This document shows positions 16,900-25,297 of a DNA stretch of 59,195 nt, in pieces (positions within the stretch are counted from its first letter, which is position 1; each line of letters opens with the position of its first letter). The notes beneath the pieces were generated by a model that saw only the letters and a list, made by a program, of their open reading frames with translations, did no database searches and was not told the DNA's origin. Both the position numbers and the translations under genes were made by a program. Origin of the DNA: Chitinophagaceae bacterium (lineage in GTDB: Bacteria; Bacteroidota; Bacteroidia; Chitinophagales; Chitinophagaceae); the NCBI GenBank assembly GCA_014379965.1, contig JACMKU010000119.1, positions 1-59,195 of the forward strand, given 5' to 3'.

Positions 16900-18645
16900 A
16901 TGCTTAAGATTTCATTCAAGACCATCATCCTGATGGTCGTCTTCCTTCCCTGTTTTCTGTCATTTTCCGTCCATGCGCAGCCAGTCTTGAATTACACATC
17001 TATAGTCACCGGCTTGGATTGGCCGATCCAGGTTGTGAATGCTGGAGATGGCACCAGTCGTCTGTTCGTAGTTGAACAAGGTGGGGTGATTAAACAAATA
17101 ACTGGCGGCACTGTCTCCACTTTCATTGATCTCAGTGGCGTGATCTCTCCGGCAGCGATAACCGCGAATGAGGAACGCGGTCTTTTAAGCATGGCTTTCC
17201 ACCCGGATTATCACGTCGACGATATGCCTTACTTCTTCGTCTATTATACTACTACCAGTGGTGGTGTCACCACTGTCCGAGTGGCCAGGTATAGAACGAT
17301 GCCGGGAAATATTAACCAGGGAGATCCTTCTAGTCCCGATGAAGTAATCTCAATTGCGAAGCCTGCTAATCAAACAAATCATAATGGTGGGACCATCAAG
17401 TTCGGACCGGATGGAATGCTCTATATCGCTACAGGAGATGGTGGTGGCGCCAATGACCCTAATAATCTCGCGCAGAATGGGGCCTCGTTACTGGGGAAAG
17501 TTTTGCGCATCGATATAAATGGCAGCACCGGCGGCACTCCTTTCTATTCTATTCCTGCAAGTAATCCTTACCTGGTAATGGGCGACGGCATCAGCGATGA
17601 AATTTGGGCGTTAGGGCTTCGCAATCCATTTCGTTGGAGCTTCGATGCATTAACCGGCGCGATGTGGATCGGCGATGTAGGACAGAGCCAGAGAGAGGAA
17701 GTAAACGTTCGTCAGCCCAGTCCTACTACCGGCGGCGTCAACTATGGATGGCGTTGTTACGAGGGTACAGTTCAACCGCCACCAGGTTTACCTATATGTA
17801 GCCCATTACCGAGCGACTATGTAGCGCCAATTTATGAATACACTCGCAATTCGACCACAGGCGGCTTTTGCATTACCGGTGGTTATGTGTACCGGGGCTC
17901 AAATTATAGTCAGATGTATGGCTATTATATTTTCGCGGACTATATCTCAGGAAATGTCTGGGTAATGAGCCAGGCTGGTGTCGTCACCCAACAGACACAA
18001 GACCGTAGCAGCGTCGCAGGATTCGGCGTGGATGAAGCAGGCGAGATCTATGCAGTATCACGCGGAGGAGCGTTAGGAGCAGGTGCCGTTTTTCGCATTG
18101 GTGCAGATATACCGACTCCCGTCACGCTGCTGAGTTTTACGGGAAGGAGTATGGATGGATATTCCGAACTGCGTTGGAATACCGCCACCGAACACATGGC
18201 TGAAAAATTCGTGATCGAATTCAGTACCGATGGCAGCAATTATTCCGTAGCAGGACAGGTGCCCGCAACAAACAACAGTCTCGGTAGCAGCTATAGTTTC
18301 CGGCACGCTGTACAGGGTCAACGGAAAATTTTCTATCGCCTTCAGCTACGCGACCTTGATGGCAGTTCCCGTTATTCTTCCGTTATCGTTCTCGGCAGCG
18401 AACGTGAAAATGAAATAAGGATATACCCAACAGTTGTGAGATTGAATAAGATTGAGCTGACATCTACGACGCCAATTGAACGGCTCACTGTATATGATCC
18501 CTCGGGAAAACAGGTCTACACGAATATGATGGGTGGCCGGCAGGGATATTTTGCGATATCATTGCCATCACTCGCCAGGGGGATATATTATGTAACCGTA
18601 CAAGGCAAGTTTAGCAGCCGAACACAGAAGATCGTGCTTCACTAA
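16900..18645 (+). CDS. PQQ-dependent sugar dehydrogenase-like protein with type IX secretion signal
   Basis: This 581-residue protein has a signal peptide ending at VHAQ. A six-bladed propeller of the glucose/sorbosone dehydrogenase family follows: WPIQVVNAGDGTSRLFVVEQGG, RGLLSMAFHPDY, NHNGGTIKFGPDGMLYIATGDGG, GLRNPFRWSFD, and GGYVYRG. The last 75 residues are a type A T9SS sorting domain (RIYPTVV, LTVYDPSGKQVY, GIYYVTVQG). It is therefore predicted to be exported through the type IX system and displayed on the cell surface or released. The propeller family oxidises sugars with PQQ; whether this one binds PQQ cannot be judged. Confidence 0.9.
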   Translation: MLKISFKTIILMVVFLPCFLSFSVHAQPVLNYTSIVTGLDWPIQVVNAGDGTSRLFVVEQGGVIKQITGGTVSTFIDLSGVISPAAITANEERGLLSMAFHPDYHVDDMPYFFVYYTTTSGGVTTVRVARYRTMPGNINQGDPSSPDEVISIAKPANQTNHNGGTIKFGPDGMLYIATGDGGGANDPNNLAQNGASLLGKVLRIDINGSTGGTPFYSIPASNPYLVMGDGISDEIWALGLRNPFRWSFDALTGAMWIGDVGQSQREEVNVRQPSPTTGGVNYGWRCYEGTVQPPPGLPICSPLPSDYVAPIYEYTRNSTTGGFCITGGYVYRGSNYSQMYGYYIFADYISGNVWVMSQAGVVTQQTQDRSSVAGFGVDEAGEIYAVSRGGALGAGAVFRIGADIPTPVTLLSFTGRSMDGYSELRWNTATEHMAEKFVIEFSTDGSNYSVAGQVPATNNSLGSSYSFRHAVQGQRKIFYRLQLRDLDGSSRYSSVIVLGSERENEIRIYPTVVRLNKIELTSTTPIERLTVYDPSGKQVYTNMMGGRQGYFAISLPSLARGIYYVTVQGKFSSRTQKIVLH

Positions 18646-18705
18646 GGGGAAGATATTTAATGAGGCAGTGTGCGGAGTACGACTCCTTTCACTCCTTCTC
18701 TATTC

Positions 18706-19188
18706 TCATTCCGGACTTTTCCCGGTTAGAGACTGAACGACACTAGCCACGAGCGCGTATTCGTATCCCTTGTGCAGGAGGTAATCGATTGTTTTCTTCT
18801 TTCGTACAAGGTATTGTTCGCCTGTGAGGTCTTGGTATTTTTTTTCCGCGAGTTTGGTTGCTGTCGCCTGGTAATCATTTTCGTCGATCTGCTTCATGGC
18901 CTTTTTTACACAATACTCGCTGACCTGTTTCTGTTTGAGCTCATAAGAGATCTTCACTTTACCCCATTGTTTCATGCGAAATTTTCCTCCTGCGTATGCG
19001 ATGGCGAAACGTTCCTCGTTGAGATAATTTTCTTCTATAAGGCCGGCGATGATCTCGTCATGATATTTTTTCCAGACTCCCAGTTGAAATAGCTTCTCCC
19101 GCACCTCGCTATGACAACGTTCCTGGTATCCACAATAATGCTTCAGCTTCTGCAACGCCTCCTCCGGACTCAGTTGTTTGTTATACAT
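18706..19188 (-). CDS. recX: Regulatory protein RecX
   Basis: This 160-residue protein consists of the three-helix repeats of RecX: LKHYCGYQERCHSEVREKLFQLG, IAGLIEENYLNEERFAIAYAGGKFRMKQWGKVKISYELKQK, and KTIDYLLHKGYEYALVASVV. RecX modulates RecA filament growth in recombination and SOS. recA is not in the window. The gene is divergent from dnaN, separated by 264 bases that hold the dnaN promoter candidate. Confidence 0.9.
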   Translation of the reverse strand: MYNKQLSPEEALQKLKHYCGYQERCHSEVREKLFQLGVWKKYHDEIIAGLIEENYLNEERFAIAYAGGKFRMKQWGKVKISYELKQKQVSEYCVKKAMKQIDENDYQATATKLAEKKYQDLTGEQYLVRKKKTIDYLLHKGYEYALVASVVQSLTGKSPE

Positions 19189-19426
19189 GGCTGGTAAAAT
19201 TAGAACAATGCATCCGGTCCTTTGAAGCAGTCGGTTCCATAGGGATTTTCAGCCCCAAAAAATCGTTACTTAGCCTTCCATCTAGTCGGCTATGGGAAGG
19301 CGCAGGGGAGTTAAAATGCGGAGAGGATCTGACCCTAATTTGGAGTCTGCCGAAATCCTCGCAGTAATAATGAATTTGGAGCATTTTGGGTGCCCGGAAT
19401 GCTGTTGGCGGTAATACAAAAATCAG

Positions 19427-19434
19427 TAGTTTCG
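19427..19434 (+). promoter_or_regulatory. Candidate -7 element (TAGTTTCG) for dnaN
   Basis: One mismatch to TAnnTTTG, 18 bases ahead of the dnaN ATG. No convincing -33 element. Confidence 0.35.
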
Positions 19435-19452
19435 CCTCACTCAATTCTAACT

Positions 19453-20568
19453 ATGAAGTTTATTGTATCCTCGTCGTCGTTATTGAAACAATTGCAGCAC
19501 ATCGCTGGGGTGATAAATGCTAACACTGTGTTGCCAATCCTGGAAGATTTCCTTTTCGAGGTTGAAAAAAATAAGCTCACGGTTGTTGCCACCGACCTGG
19601 AAACAGTGATGAGAGTTCAACAGGAGATCGAAGCAAAGGAAAGCGGCAAAGTTTGTATACCCGCCAAGATCCTCATCGATTCGTTGAAGAATCTTCCTGA
19701 TCAGCCCTTAACATTCACTATCGATAAGAATTTTGGAGTTGAGATCACGAGTGACAATGGAAAGTATAAGGTAATGGGCGAGAACCCGGACAACTTCCCT
19801 AAAGAGCCCGCTGCGGACGATACAACCTCATTCAAGATGACTGCCTCTGCGTTGGTGACTGCCATCAACAAGACGCTGTTTGCAACGAGCAATGATGACT
19901 TGCGTCCGGCGATGACAGGGGTCTTCTTCGAACTAGATAAGAAAGGCCTTCAGTTTGTAGCTACGGATGCTCACAGGCTCGTTCGATATAAAAGGAAAGA
20001 TGTGAGCGCACCGAAGGGTGACAACTTCATCGTTCCTCGCAAACCCCTCAATCTACTAAAGGCGGCCATTCCTTCCAATGAAGATGAGATAACACTCAGC
20101 TACAATAGCAATCATCTGTTTGTAAAGCACGGGACAACGCAGATGAGCTGCCGCTTGATCGATGCTCGCTTCCCTGATTATAAAGTCGTTATTCCTTCCG
20201 ACAATCCCTATAGGTTGACAGTAAATAAGGCGGATTTCCAGAGTGCGCTCCGTCGTGTGAGTGTATTCAGCAACAAGAGTACTAACCAGGTGGCCCTGAA
20301 TATAAGTGGTAGCGAGCTTCAACTCGCCGCACAGGATATTGACTTTAGTTTTGAAGGTAATGAGCGCATGAAGTGCCAGTACAATGGTGAGGATCTCGTA
20401 ATCGCATTCAATGCCAGGTTCCTGATCGAAATGTTGAATGCCGCAGATAGCGACGAGGTCAACCTCGAATTATCTACTCCTACGAAGGCAGGGCTCATCA
20501 AGCCTTCAGACCAGGAAGATAATGAGGAGCTCTTGATGCTGGTAATGCCGTTAATGTTGAATCAATAA
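19453..20568 (+). CDS. dnaN: DNA polymerase III sliding clamp, beta subunit
   Basis: ATG at 19453 (MKFIVSSSSLLKQLQHIAGVI) is the conserved start; the frame extends to 19390 without support. The 371-residue product has the three clamp domains with typical blocks: NANTVLPILEDFLFEV, LRPAMTGVFFELD, FVATDAHRLVRYK, SCRLIDARFPDYKVVIP, and the C-terminal LVMPLMLNQ. It is the replicative processivity clamp. It lies next to recX rather than dnaA, and about 22 kb from the candidate origin at 41.7-42.1 kb. Confidence 0.97.
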   Translation: MKFIVSSSSLLKQLQHIAGVINANTVLPILEDFLFEVEKNKLTVVATDLETVMRVQQEIEAKESGKVCIPAKILIDSLKNLPDQPLTFTIDKNFGVEITSDNGKYKVMGENPDNFPKEPAADDTTSFKMTASALVTAINKTLFATSNDDLRPAMTGVFFELDKKGLQFVATDAHRLVRYKRKDVSAPKGDNFIVPRKPLNLLKAAIPSNEDEITLSYNSNHLFVKHGTTQMSCRLIDARFPDYKVVIPSDNPYRLTVNKADFQSALRRVSVFSNKSTNQVALNISGSELQLAAQDIDFSFEGNERMKCQYNGEDLVIAFNARFLIEMLNAADSDEVNLELSTPTKAGLIKPSDQEDNEELLMLVMPLMLNQ

Positions 20569-20668
20569 GATATTATAGCGACTACTCAATTTCACATTGC
20601 AGGAAATGCCTGCAAACGTTTTCACAAAAGCTCTGGATAAGGGCTTTTTTTCATTACATAGATTGCAA

Positions 20669-20881
20669 ATGAAATTCGTCCTCCTTACTTCGTTCGACAA
20701 CTACATTCCGGCCCACATCGCGATGGGTCGGCTCAAAGAGGAATATATCAACTGCTTTCTCCAGGATGAATATACTGTGACAATTGATCCATTGCTGAGT
20801 AACGCAGTGGGCGGCATCAAGTTGATGGTAGCCGAGACGCAGATTGAACGGGCGATCCAAATCCTGAAAACGGAGGGGTAG
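20669..20881 (+). CDS. DUF2007-type small protein
   Basis: ATG at 20669 yields a 70-residue protein (MKFVLLTSFDNYIPAHIAMGRLKEEYINCFLQDE); the upstream extension to 20597 has no family support. The sequence fits the DUF2007 putative signal-transducing family: a ferredoxin-like small domain with TxDPLLSNAVGGIKLMV and a C-terminal helix. Function is unknown. The stop is followed directly by a word-repeat spacer. Confidence 0.75.
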   Translation: MKFVLLTSFDNYIPAHIAMGRLKEEYINCFLQDEYTVTIDPLLSNAVGGIKLMVAETQIERAIQILKTEG

Positions 20882-20998
20882 GGTTCACGCAAAGACGCAG
20901 AGGCGCAGAGGGATACATAGGGTAGGCGTTAACGCCCAATTCCCGATTCCCAATTCCCGATTCCTTATTCTCTACGCCTCTGCGTTAAACTTCGTAAC
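20882..20998. repeat. Composite word-repeat element (GCAGAGGCGCAGAG arms, AATTCCCGATTCCC loop)
   Basis: The left arm (20882-20918) and right arm (20971-20998) are complementary (CGCAGAGGCG and CGCCTCTGCG). The loop reiterates AATTCCCGATTCCC. The same composite occurs at 22709-22832. Confidence 0.85.
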
Positions 20999-21020
20999 TT
21001 TTCACAACAATGAATCGGCT

Positions 21021-21848
21021 ATGTGGAATAGTATCATAGAGTATTTTTCTACCCTTGACCAACGGCCGTTGGAACGGATGGCCCTACTTGTTGGCGGTCT
21101 GCTATTCTTCTGGATCATCGAGGGTGCCATCCCGCTTATTTCACTTCAGTACAAGCGTAATAAGACAAAACACGCCGCAGTGAATTTTGGGTTCACTGTC
21201 ATCCATCTCATCATACATACTGGGCTGGCTATCATCATCATTAAACTAAGCGACTGGTGCGCCGCTCAGAATTTTGGCCTCATCTATTGGCTCAACGCGT
21301 CGGTAGTTGGAGGTATTATCATCAGCTTCCTGGTGCTTGACTTTTTTGGTGGATGGCTGGTTCACATTACGGAGCATCGCATTCCCTTTCTTTGGCGTTT
21401 TCACGTCGTGCATCATGCTGACAACAATGTGGATGTCACCACAGGTCTCCGTCACCACCCTATCGAAAGTGTATTGCGTGGCCTGTTTTTCTTCATGGGC
21501 ATCATCGTTAGTGGCGCACCGATGTATGCGGTCATGATTTTCCAAACTATACTCATTCTAGCCACTGCTTTCACCCACGCGAATATCAGCCTGCCCCGCT
21601 GGCTCGATCGATCGCTCAGTTATATTTTCGTTTCTCCGAATATGCATAAAGTGCATCATCACTGGAAACAACCGTATACGGATAGCAACTATGGCGCTAT
21701 CCTCTCCATCTGGGATCGATTGCTTGGGACCTTTATGAAATTGGAGCCCAAGGATATCCGGTATGGCCTCGACCGGTATTACCCCAATGATAAAGACGAG
21801 AATTTCATGATGCTGATGAAGAAGCCGTTTCAGAAGCTAGATCGTTAA
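21021..21848 (+). CDS. Sterol desaturase / fatty-acid hydroxylase superfamily protein
   Basis: This 275-residue membrane protein has four hydrophobic segments and the eight-histidine di-iron motif set of the superfamily: HITEH, HVVHH, HHPIE and HKVHHHW. Such enzymes hydroxylate or desaturate lipids at the membrane with oxygen. Bacteroidota members are usually annotated as sterol desaturases although the real substrate is often a fatty acid, sphingolipid or carotenoid. It lies between word-repeat elements just ahead of the Kdo gene group. Confidence 0.87.
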   Translation: MWNSIIEYFSTLDQRPLERMALLVGGLLFFWIIEGAIPLISLQYKRNKTKHAAVNFGFTVIHLIIHTGLAIIIIKLSDWCAAQNFGLIYWLNASVVGGIIISFLVLDFFGGWLVHITEHRIPFLWRFHVVHHADNNVDVTTGLRHHPIESVLRGLFFFMGIIVSGAPMYAVMIFQTILILATAFTHANISLPRWLDRSLSYIFVSPNMHKVHHHWKQPYTDSNYGAILSIWDRLLGTFMKLEPKDIRYGLDRYYPNDKDENFMMLMKKPFQKLDR

Positions 21849-21957
21849 GGGTTTAAGGGTTTAAAAGTTTAATAGTTCTGTTACCAGACGAGTTCTTTTT
21901 TTCAGGAACATACTATTACAGAACCCTTAAACTTTTAAACCCTTAAACTATTAAACA
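21848..21957. repeat. Inverted TTTAAGGG/CCCTTAAA word repeat
   Basis: The left arm (AAGGGTTTAAGGGTTTAAAAG) is complementary to the right arm near 21923-21950. This is a variant of the TTTAACG family seen at 472-1674. It separates the hydroxylase from kdsB. Confidence 0.85.
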
Positions 21958-21979
21958 GCCAACTCCAACGCCCGCAATG

Positions 21980-21987
21980 TAGTTTTG
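21980..21987 (+). promoter_or_regulatory. -7 element TAGTTTTG adjoining kdsB start
   Basis: Exact TAnnTTTG match that ends four bases ahead of the kdsB ATG at 21992, implying a leaderless message. Confidence 0.5.
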
Positions 21988-21991
21988 CACC

Positions 21992-22708
21992 ATGATAAAG
22001 ATCGCGATGATTCCTGCCCGGTATGCCGCTACGAGATTTCCTGGTAAACTGATGCAACAACTCGGTGAAAAGACCGTCATCCGCCAGACCTATGATGCTA
22101 CGGTTGCAACAGGGCTGTTTGACGATGTCATTGTAGTCACCGACAGTCCCATCATCTTTACCGAAATCGATTCGAATGGCGGCAAAGCCATCATGAGTCA
22201 AAAAGAACACGAGAGCGGAAGCGACAGGATCGCAGAAGCAGCAGAAGGATTAAATGTGGACATAATCGTGAACGTGCAAGGGGATACGCCGTTTGTAAAA
22301 AAAGATCCACTAGAGAAGTTATTGAATCTTTTTTCCGATCCTTCAGTCCGGGTCGCTTCCTTAATGCAAGTGTTGACACGGCCATCTGAGATAAACGATC
22401 CAAATTTCGTAAAGGTCGCGGTAGATAAACATATGAACTCCCTCTTCTTCAGTCGTTCAGTCATTCCTTACCCGCGGGATAAAGATGCCTGCGTCATCTA
22501 CTACGAGCATATTGGCGTGTATGCCTTTCGTAAGGAGGCACTACTTGACTTCACCCACTGGCCCGTGACGCCTCTGGAGGCGGCGGAGAAAATCGAATGT
22601 CTTCGGTACCTGGAGAATGGTGTGCGGTTGCGTATGGCGGTTGTTGATTACATGGGGGTGGAGATTGATACGCCGGAGGATCTACAACGAGCGGTAGACT
22701 TGCTATAA
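21992..22708 (+). CDS. kdsB: CMP-Kdo (or CMP-8-amino-Kdo) synthetase
   Basis: This 238-residue protein has the KdsB nucleotidyltransferase motifs: [48 protein letters not shown], and [17 protein letters not shown]. It couples CTP to the 3-deoxy-octulosonic sugar before transfer to lipid A. The next two genes encode the KdnB/KdnA pair that converts Kdo to 8-amino-Kdo. In Shewanella, KdsB works with those enzymes and accepts the amino sugar, so this one may too. A composite repeat separates it from kdnB. Confidence 0.93.
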   Translation: MIKIAMIPARYAATRFPGKLMQQLGEKTVIRQTYDATVATGLFDDVIVVTDSPIIFTEIDSNGGKAIMSQKEHESGSDRIAEAAEGLNVDIIVNVQGDTPFVKKDPLEKLLNLFSDPSVRVASLMQVLTRPSEINDPNFVKVAVDKHMNSLFFSRSVIPYPRDKDACVIYYEHIGVYAFRKEALLDFTHWPVTPLEAAEKIECLRYLENGVRLRMAVVDYMGVEIDTPEDLQRAVDLL

Positions 22709-22832
22709 GGTTTCACGTAAAGCCGCAGAGGCGCAGAGTTGTAGGATATTGGGAATCGGAATTGGGGATCGGGAATTAGCCTTTAACATATACACATGTC
22801 TTCCTTTGCGCCTCTGCGGCTTTGCGTGAAAT
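22709..22832. repeat. Composite word-repeat element between kdsB and kdnB
   Basis: The arms TTTCACGTAAAGCCGCAGAG and CTCTGCGGCTTTGCGTGAAA are nearly complementary; the loop has GGGAATCGGAATTGGG words. It begins at the kdsB stop codon. Confidence 0.85.
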
Positions 22833-22841
22833 ATCTCTTAG

Positions 22842-22849
22842 TATCTTCG
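22842..22849 (+). promoter_or_regulatory. Candidate -7 element (TATCTTCG) for kdnB
   Basis: One mismatch to TAnnTTTG, 16 bases ahead of the kdnB ATG. It suggests kdnB-kdnA can be transcribed separately from kdsB. Confidence 0.35.
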
Positions 22850-22865
22850 CACCTCAATTACATTC

Positions 22866-23939
22866 ATGAAGTTCAGAAATTTCAAAATGGTGGATTATGT
22901 GGTGTACGGCAGGGGGAGCTTCGATCAATTGGACGAAATCTTAACACCTCATCGCCAGGGTGGAAAACCAATTATTTTCCTGGTGGATCATTTCTTTGAA
23001 GGCAAACCACTGGTGGAACGTGTTCCCCAAAAAGGCAAAGACAAAATTATCTTCGCGGATGTTACTTACGAGCCGAAGACGACATACGTAGACTCTATCT
23101 CCAATCAGTTGAAAGAAGAATTCGGAACGGTGAGCGGAGTAATAGGAATCGGAGGGGGCAGTACAATGGACCTTGCAAAGGCAGTCGGCCTGATGATGAA
23201 CAATCCTGGTTCTTCTGCCGACTACCAGGGCTGGGATCTTGTGAAGCATCGTGGCGTATACAAGGCGGGCATCCCAACGCTAAGCGGCACCGGTGCCGAA
23301 GTTTCAAGAACTACTGTTCTGACAGGACCCACGAAGAAGCTGGGAATGAATTCCGACTTCACGCCTTTCGATCAGATCATATTAGACCCACAGCTCACGG
23401 CGAATGTCCCGGCCAACCAGCGCTTCTACACTGGAATGGATTGCTATATCCATTGCATAGAAAGTCTCGAGGGCACATATCTCAATGAATTTAGTAAGTC
23501 CTATGGTGAGAAGGCGTTAGAACTTTGCCGTAAGGTGTTCGTTGAGAAAGATAAATGGGATGAGGAAAGCGACGATCAATTAATGATGGCATCATATGCC
23601 GGAGGTATGAGCATTGCCTATAGCCAGGTAGGCGTGGCACACGCGGTGAGTTATGGTTTGAGCTATCTCCTTGGAACGAAGCACGGCATTGGCAACTGCA
23701 TCGTGATGAATCATCTCGAGGAATACTATCCAGAGGGTGTTAAGGAATTTAAATACATGGTCGAGAAGAATAACATAATAATACCCGAAGGAATATGCAA
23801 AGGCTTATCGGATGAGCAGTTCGATGCAATGATAAATGTATCACTTGGAATGAAGCCCCTTTGGGAAAATGCTCTGGGAAAAGATTGGGAGAAAATAATC
23901 ACAAGAGAAAAGCTCAGGAAACTCTACGAAAAACTTTAA
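22866..23939 (+). CDS. kdnB: Kdo 8-oxidase, KdnB-like iron-containing alcohol dehydrogenase
   Basis: This 357-residue protein belongs to the iron-containing alcohol dehydrogenase family: cofactor motif GIGGGSTMDLAKAVG, GTGAEVSRT, and metal-binding segments GMDCYIHCIES, VAHAVSYGLSYLLGTKHGIGN. The assignment to KdnB rests on context: it lies between kdsB and a DegT-type aminotransferase 25 bases downstream. That is the gene set which in Shewanella makes 8-amino-3,8-dideoxy-Kdo. KdnB there oxidises the C8 hydroxyl of Kdo to an aldehyde. An unrelated alcohol dehydrogenase function cannot be excluded from sequence alone. Confidence 0.8.
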   Translation: MKFRNFKMVDYVVYGRGSFDQLDEILTPHRQGGKPIIFLVDHFFEGKPLVERVPQKGKDKIIFADVTYEPKTTYVDSISNQLKEEFGTVSGVIGIGGGSTMDLAKAVGLMMNNPGSSADYQGWDLVKHRGVYKAGIPTLSGTGAEVSRTTVLTGPTKKLGMNSDFTPFDQIILDPQLTANVPANQRFYTGMDCYIHCIESLEGTYLNEFSKSYGEKALELCRKVFVEKDKWDEESDDQLMMASYAGGMSIAYSQVGVAHAVSYGLSYLLGTKHGIGNCIVMNHLEEYYPEGVKEFKYMVEKNNIIIPEGICKGLSDEQFDAMINVSLGMKPLWENALGKDWEKIITREKLRKLYEKL

Positions 23940-23964
23940 TCAATTAATCATTAAAAGATATTTT

Positions 23965-25188
23965 ATGCCAGGGTTTGAATTATGGGGAGCTGAAGAGAGG
24001 AAAGAGGTGAATGACGTACTCGAGACGGGTATCCTGATGCGATACGGTTTCGATGGCCCGCGAAAAGGAATTTTTAAGGCCAGGGAATTGGAAGAGGCTA
24101 TCTGTAAGCGTTTCGGTAGCAAGTACGCGCAACTGACTTCAAGTGGCACAGCTGCGTTGACGACTGCACTCGCAGTACTCGGAATTGGCGCGGGTGATGA
24201 AGTTATCATGCCTTCCTTCACTTTCGTGGCGAGCTTCGAAGGGGTATTAAGCACGGGTGCAGTTCCGGTATTGGTGGATGTAGATGAGACGTTGACAATG
24301 GACCCCTCGGCTGTTAGACGGGCGATCACCGATAAAACGAAATGCGTGATGCCAGTGCATATGTGTGGGAGCATGGCCGACCTAGAGGCGTTGCAATCTA
24401 TTTGCCGTGAGCATAACCTGATCCTTCTTGAAGATGCGTGTCAGAGCATCGGTGCTACCTATAAAGGAAAAGCACTGGGAACAATTGGCGATGCGGGTAC
24501 CTTCTCTTTCGACTTCGTGAAAATAATGACCTGCGCGGAAGGAGGAGTGGTACTGACAAACAAAGAAGATCTTTATCAGAAATGCGATGGGTACACGGAT
24601 CATGGGCATGATCACAAAGGCGTCGACAGGGGTGCAGATCTCCATCCATTCATTGGTTATAATTTCCGGATCTCCGAATTACATGCTGCAGTCGGACTCG
24701 CCCAAATCAGGAAACTTGACATGTTCCTCGATATCCAGAAAAGAAATCATTCGTTTTTGAAAAACATGCTGGCACCCATTCCTGGTGTCAGTTTTCGAAA
24801 GATTCCCGACCCGGAAGGAGATAGCTGCACCTTCCTAAGTTGGTTCCTGCCAACGGAGGAGGCTGCCAAGGCAGTCATTAGTGAGCTTAAAGCACAGGGC
24901 ATACTCGCAGGAAATTTTTACTGGTACGACAACAACTGGCACTATATCCGCAAATGGGATCACCTTAAGAATCTTGATTTTCTACATCCAGTCAACGATC
25001 AGCAACGCGAAGCATTGACCCGTCTCAGGTCACAGGATTTTTCTGCCAGTGATGCTGTGATGAGCCGATGCATATCTACGGCGATCAGTTTGCTTTGGAC
25101 AGAAGAACAAATAAGAGAGAAGGGCGAGAAGATTGCGGAGATTGTGAAGAAGGCGGTCGCGATGAGCGACGTGAATAGTGAGTTGTAA
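23965..25188 (+). CDS. kdnA: 8-amino-Kdo transaminase, KdnA-like DegT/DnrJ/EryC1 aminotransferase
   Basis: This 407-residue PLP enzyme has the DegT motifs TSSGTAALTTAL (58-69), LLEDACQSIGATYKGK (PLP-binding D157) and SFDFVKIMTCAEGGV, with catalytic Lys at 186. The expected role is to aminate the C8 aldehyde formed by KdnB, giving 8-amino-Kdo for KdsB. Oddity: its last residues (about DVNSEL) and stop codon are encoded by the left arm of a GTGAATAGTGAGT word repeat, so the C-terminus may have been rewritten by the repeat. Confidence 0.82.
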   Translation: MPGFELWGAEERKEVNDVLETGILMRYGFDGPRKGIFKARELEEAICKRFGSKYAQLTSSGTAALTTALAVLGIGAGDEVIMPSFTFVASFEGVLSTGAVPVLVDVDETLTMDPSAVRRAITDKTKCVMPVHMCGSMADLEALQSICREHNLILLEDACQSIGATYKGKALGTIGDAGTFSFDFVKIMTCAEGGVVLTNKEDLYQKCDGYTDHGHDHKGVDRGADLHPFIGYNFRISELHAAVGLAQIRKLDMFLDIQKRNHSFLKNMLAPIPGVSFRKIPDPEGDSCTFLSWFLPTEEAAKAVISELKAQGILAGNFYWYDNNWHYIRKWDHLKNLDFLHPVNDQQREALTRLRSQDFSASDAVMSRCISTAISLLWTEEQIREKGEKIAEIVKKAVAMSDVNSEL

Positions 25189-25297
25189 ATAGTGAGTGGC
25201 TTCACTAAGTTGGAATTTCCTTTAGATTTCGGTCCTCTTAGCTTATTCAAAATTCGGAGGGACATTCACCACTCACCATTCACTATTCACTACTTCA
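25171..25297. repeat. Word-repeat hairpin (GTGAATAGTGAGTGG/CCACTCACCATTCAC)
   Basis: The left arm (25171-25199) overlaps the 3' end of kdnA. The right arm (25263-25297) overlaps the 3' end of the convergent brkB-like gene. Both stop codons lie inside the arms. The ACTCACC word recurs inside the NadR-like gene at 4379-4408. Confidence 0.85.
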
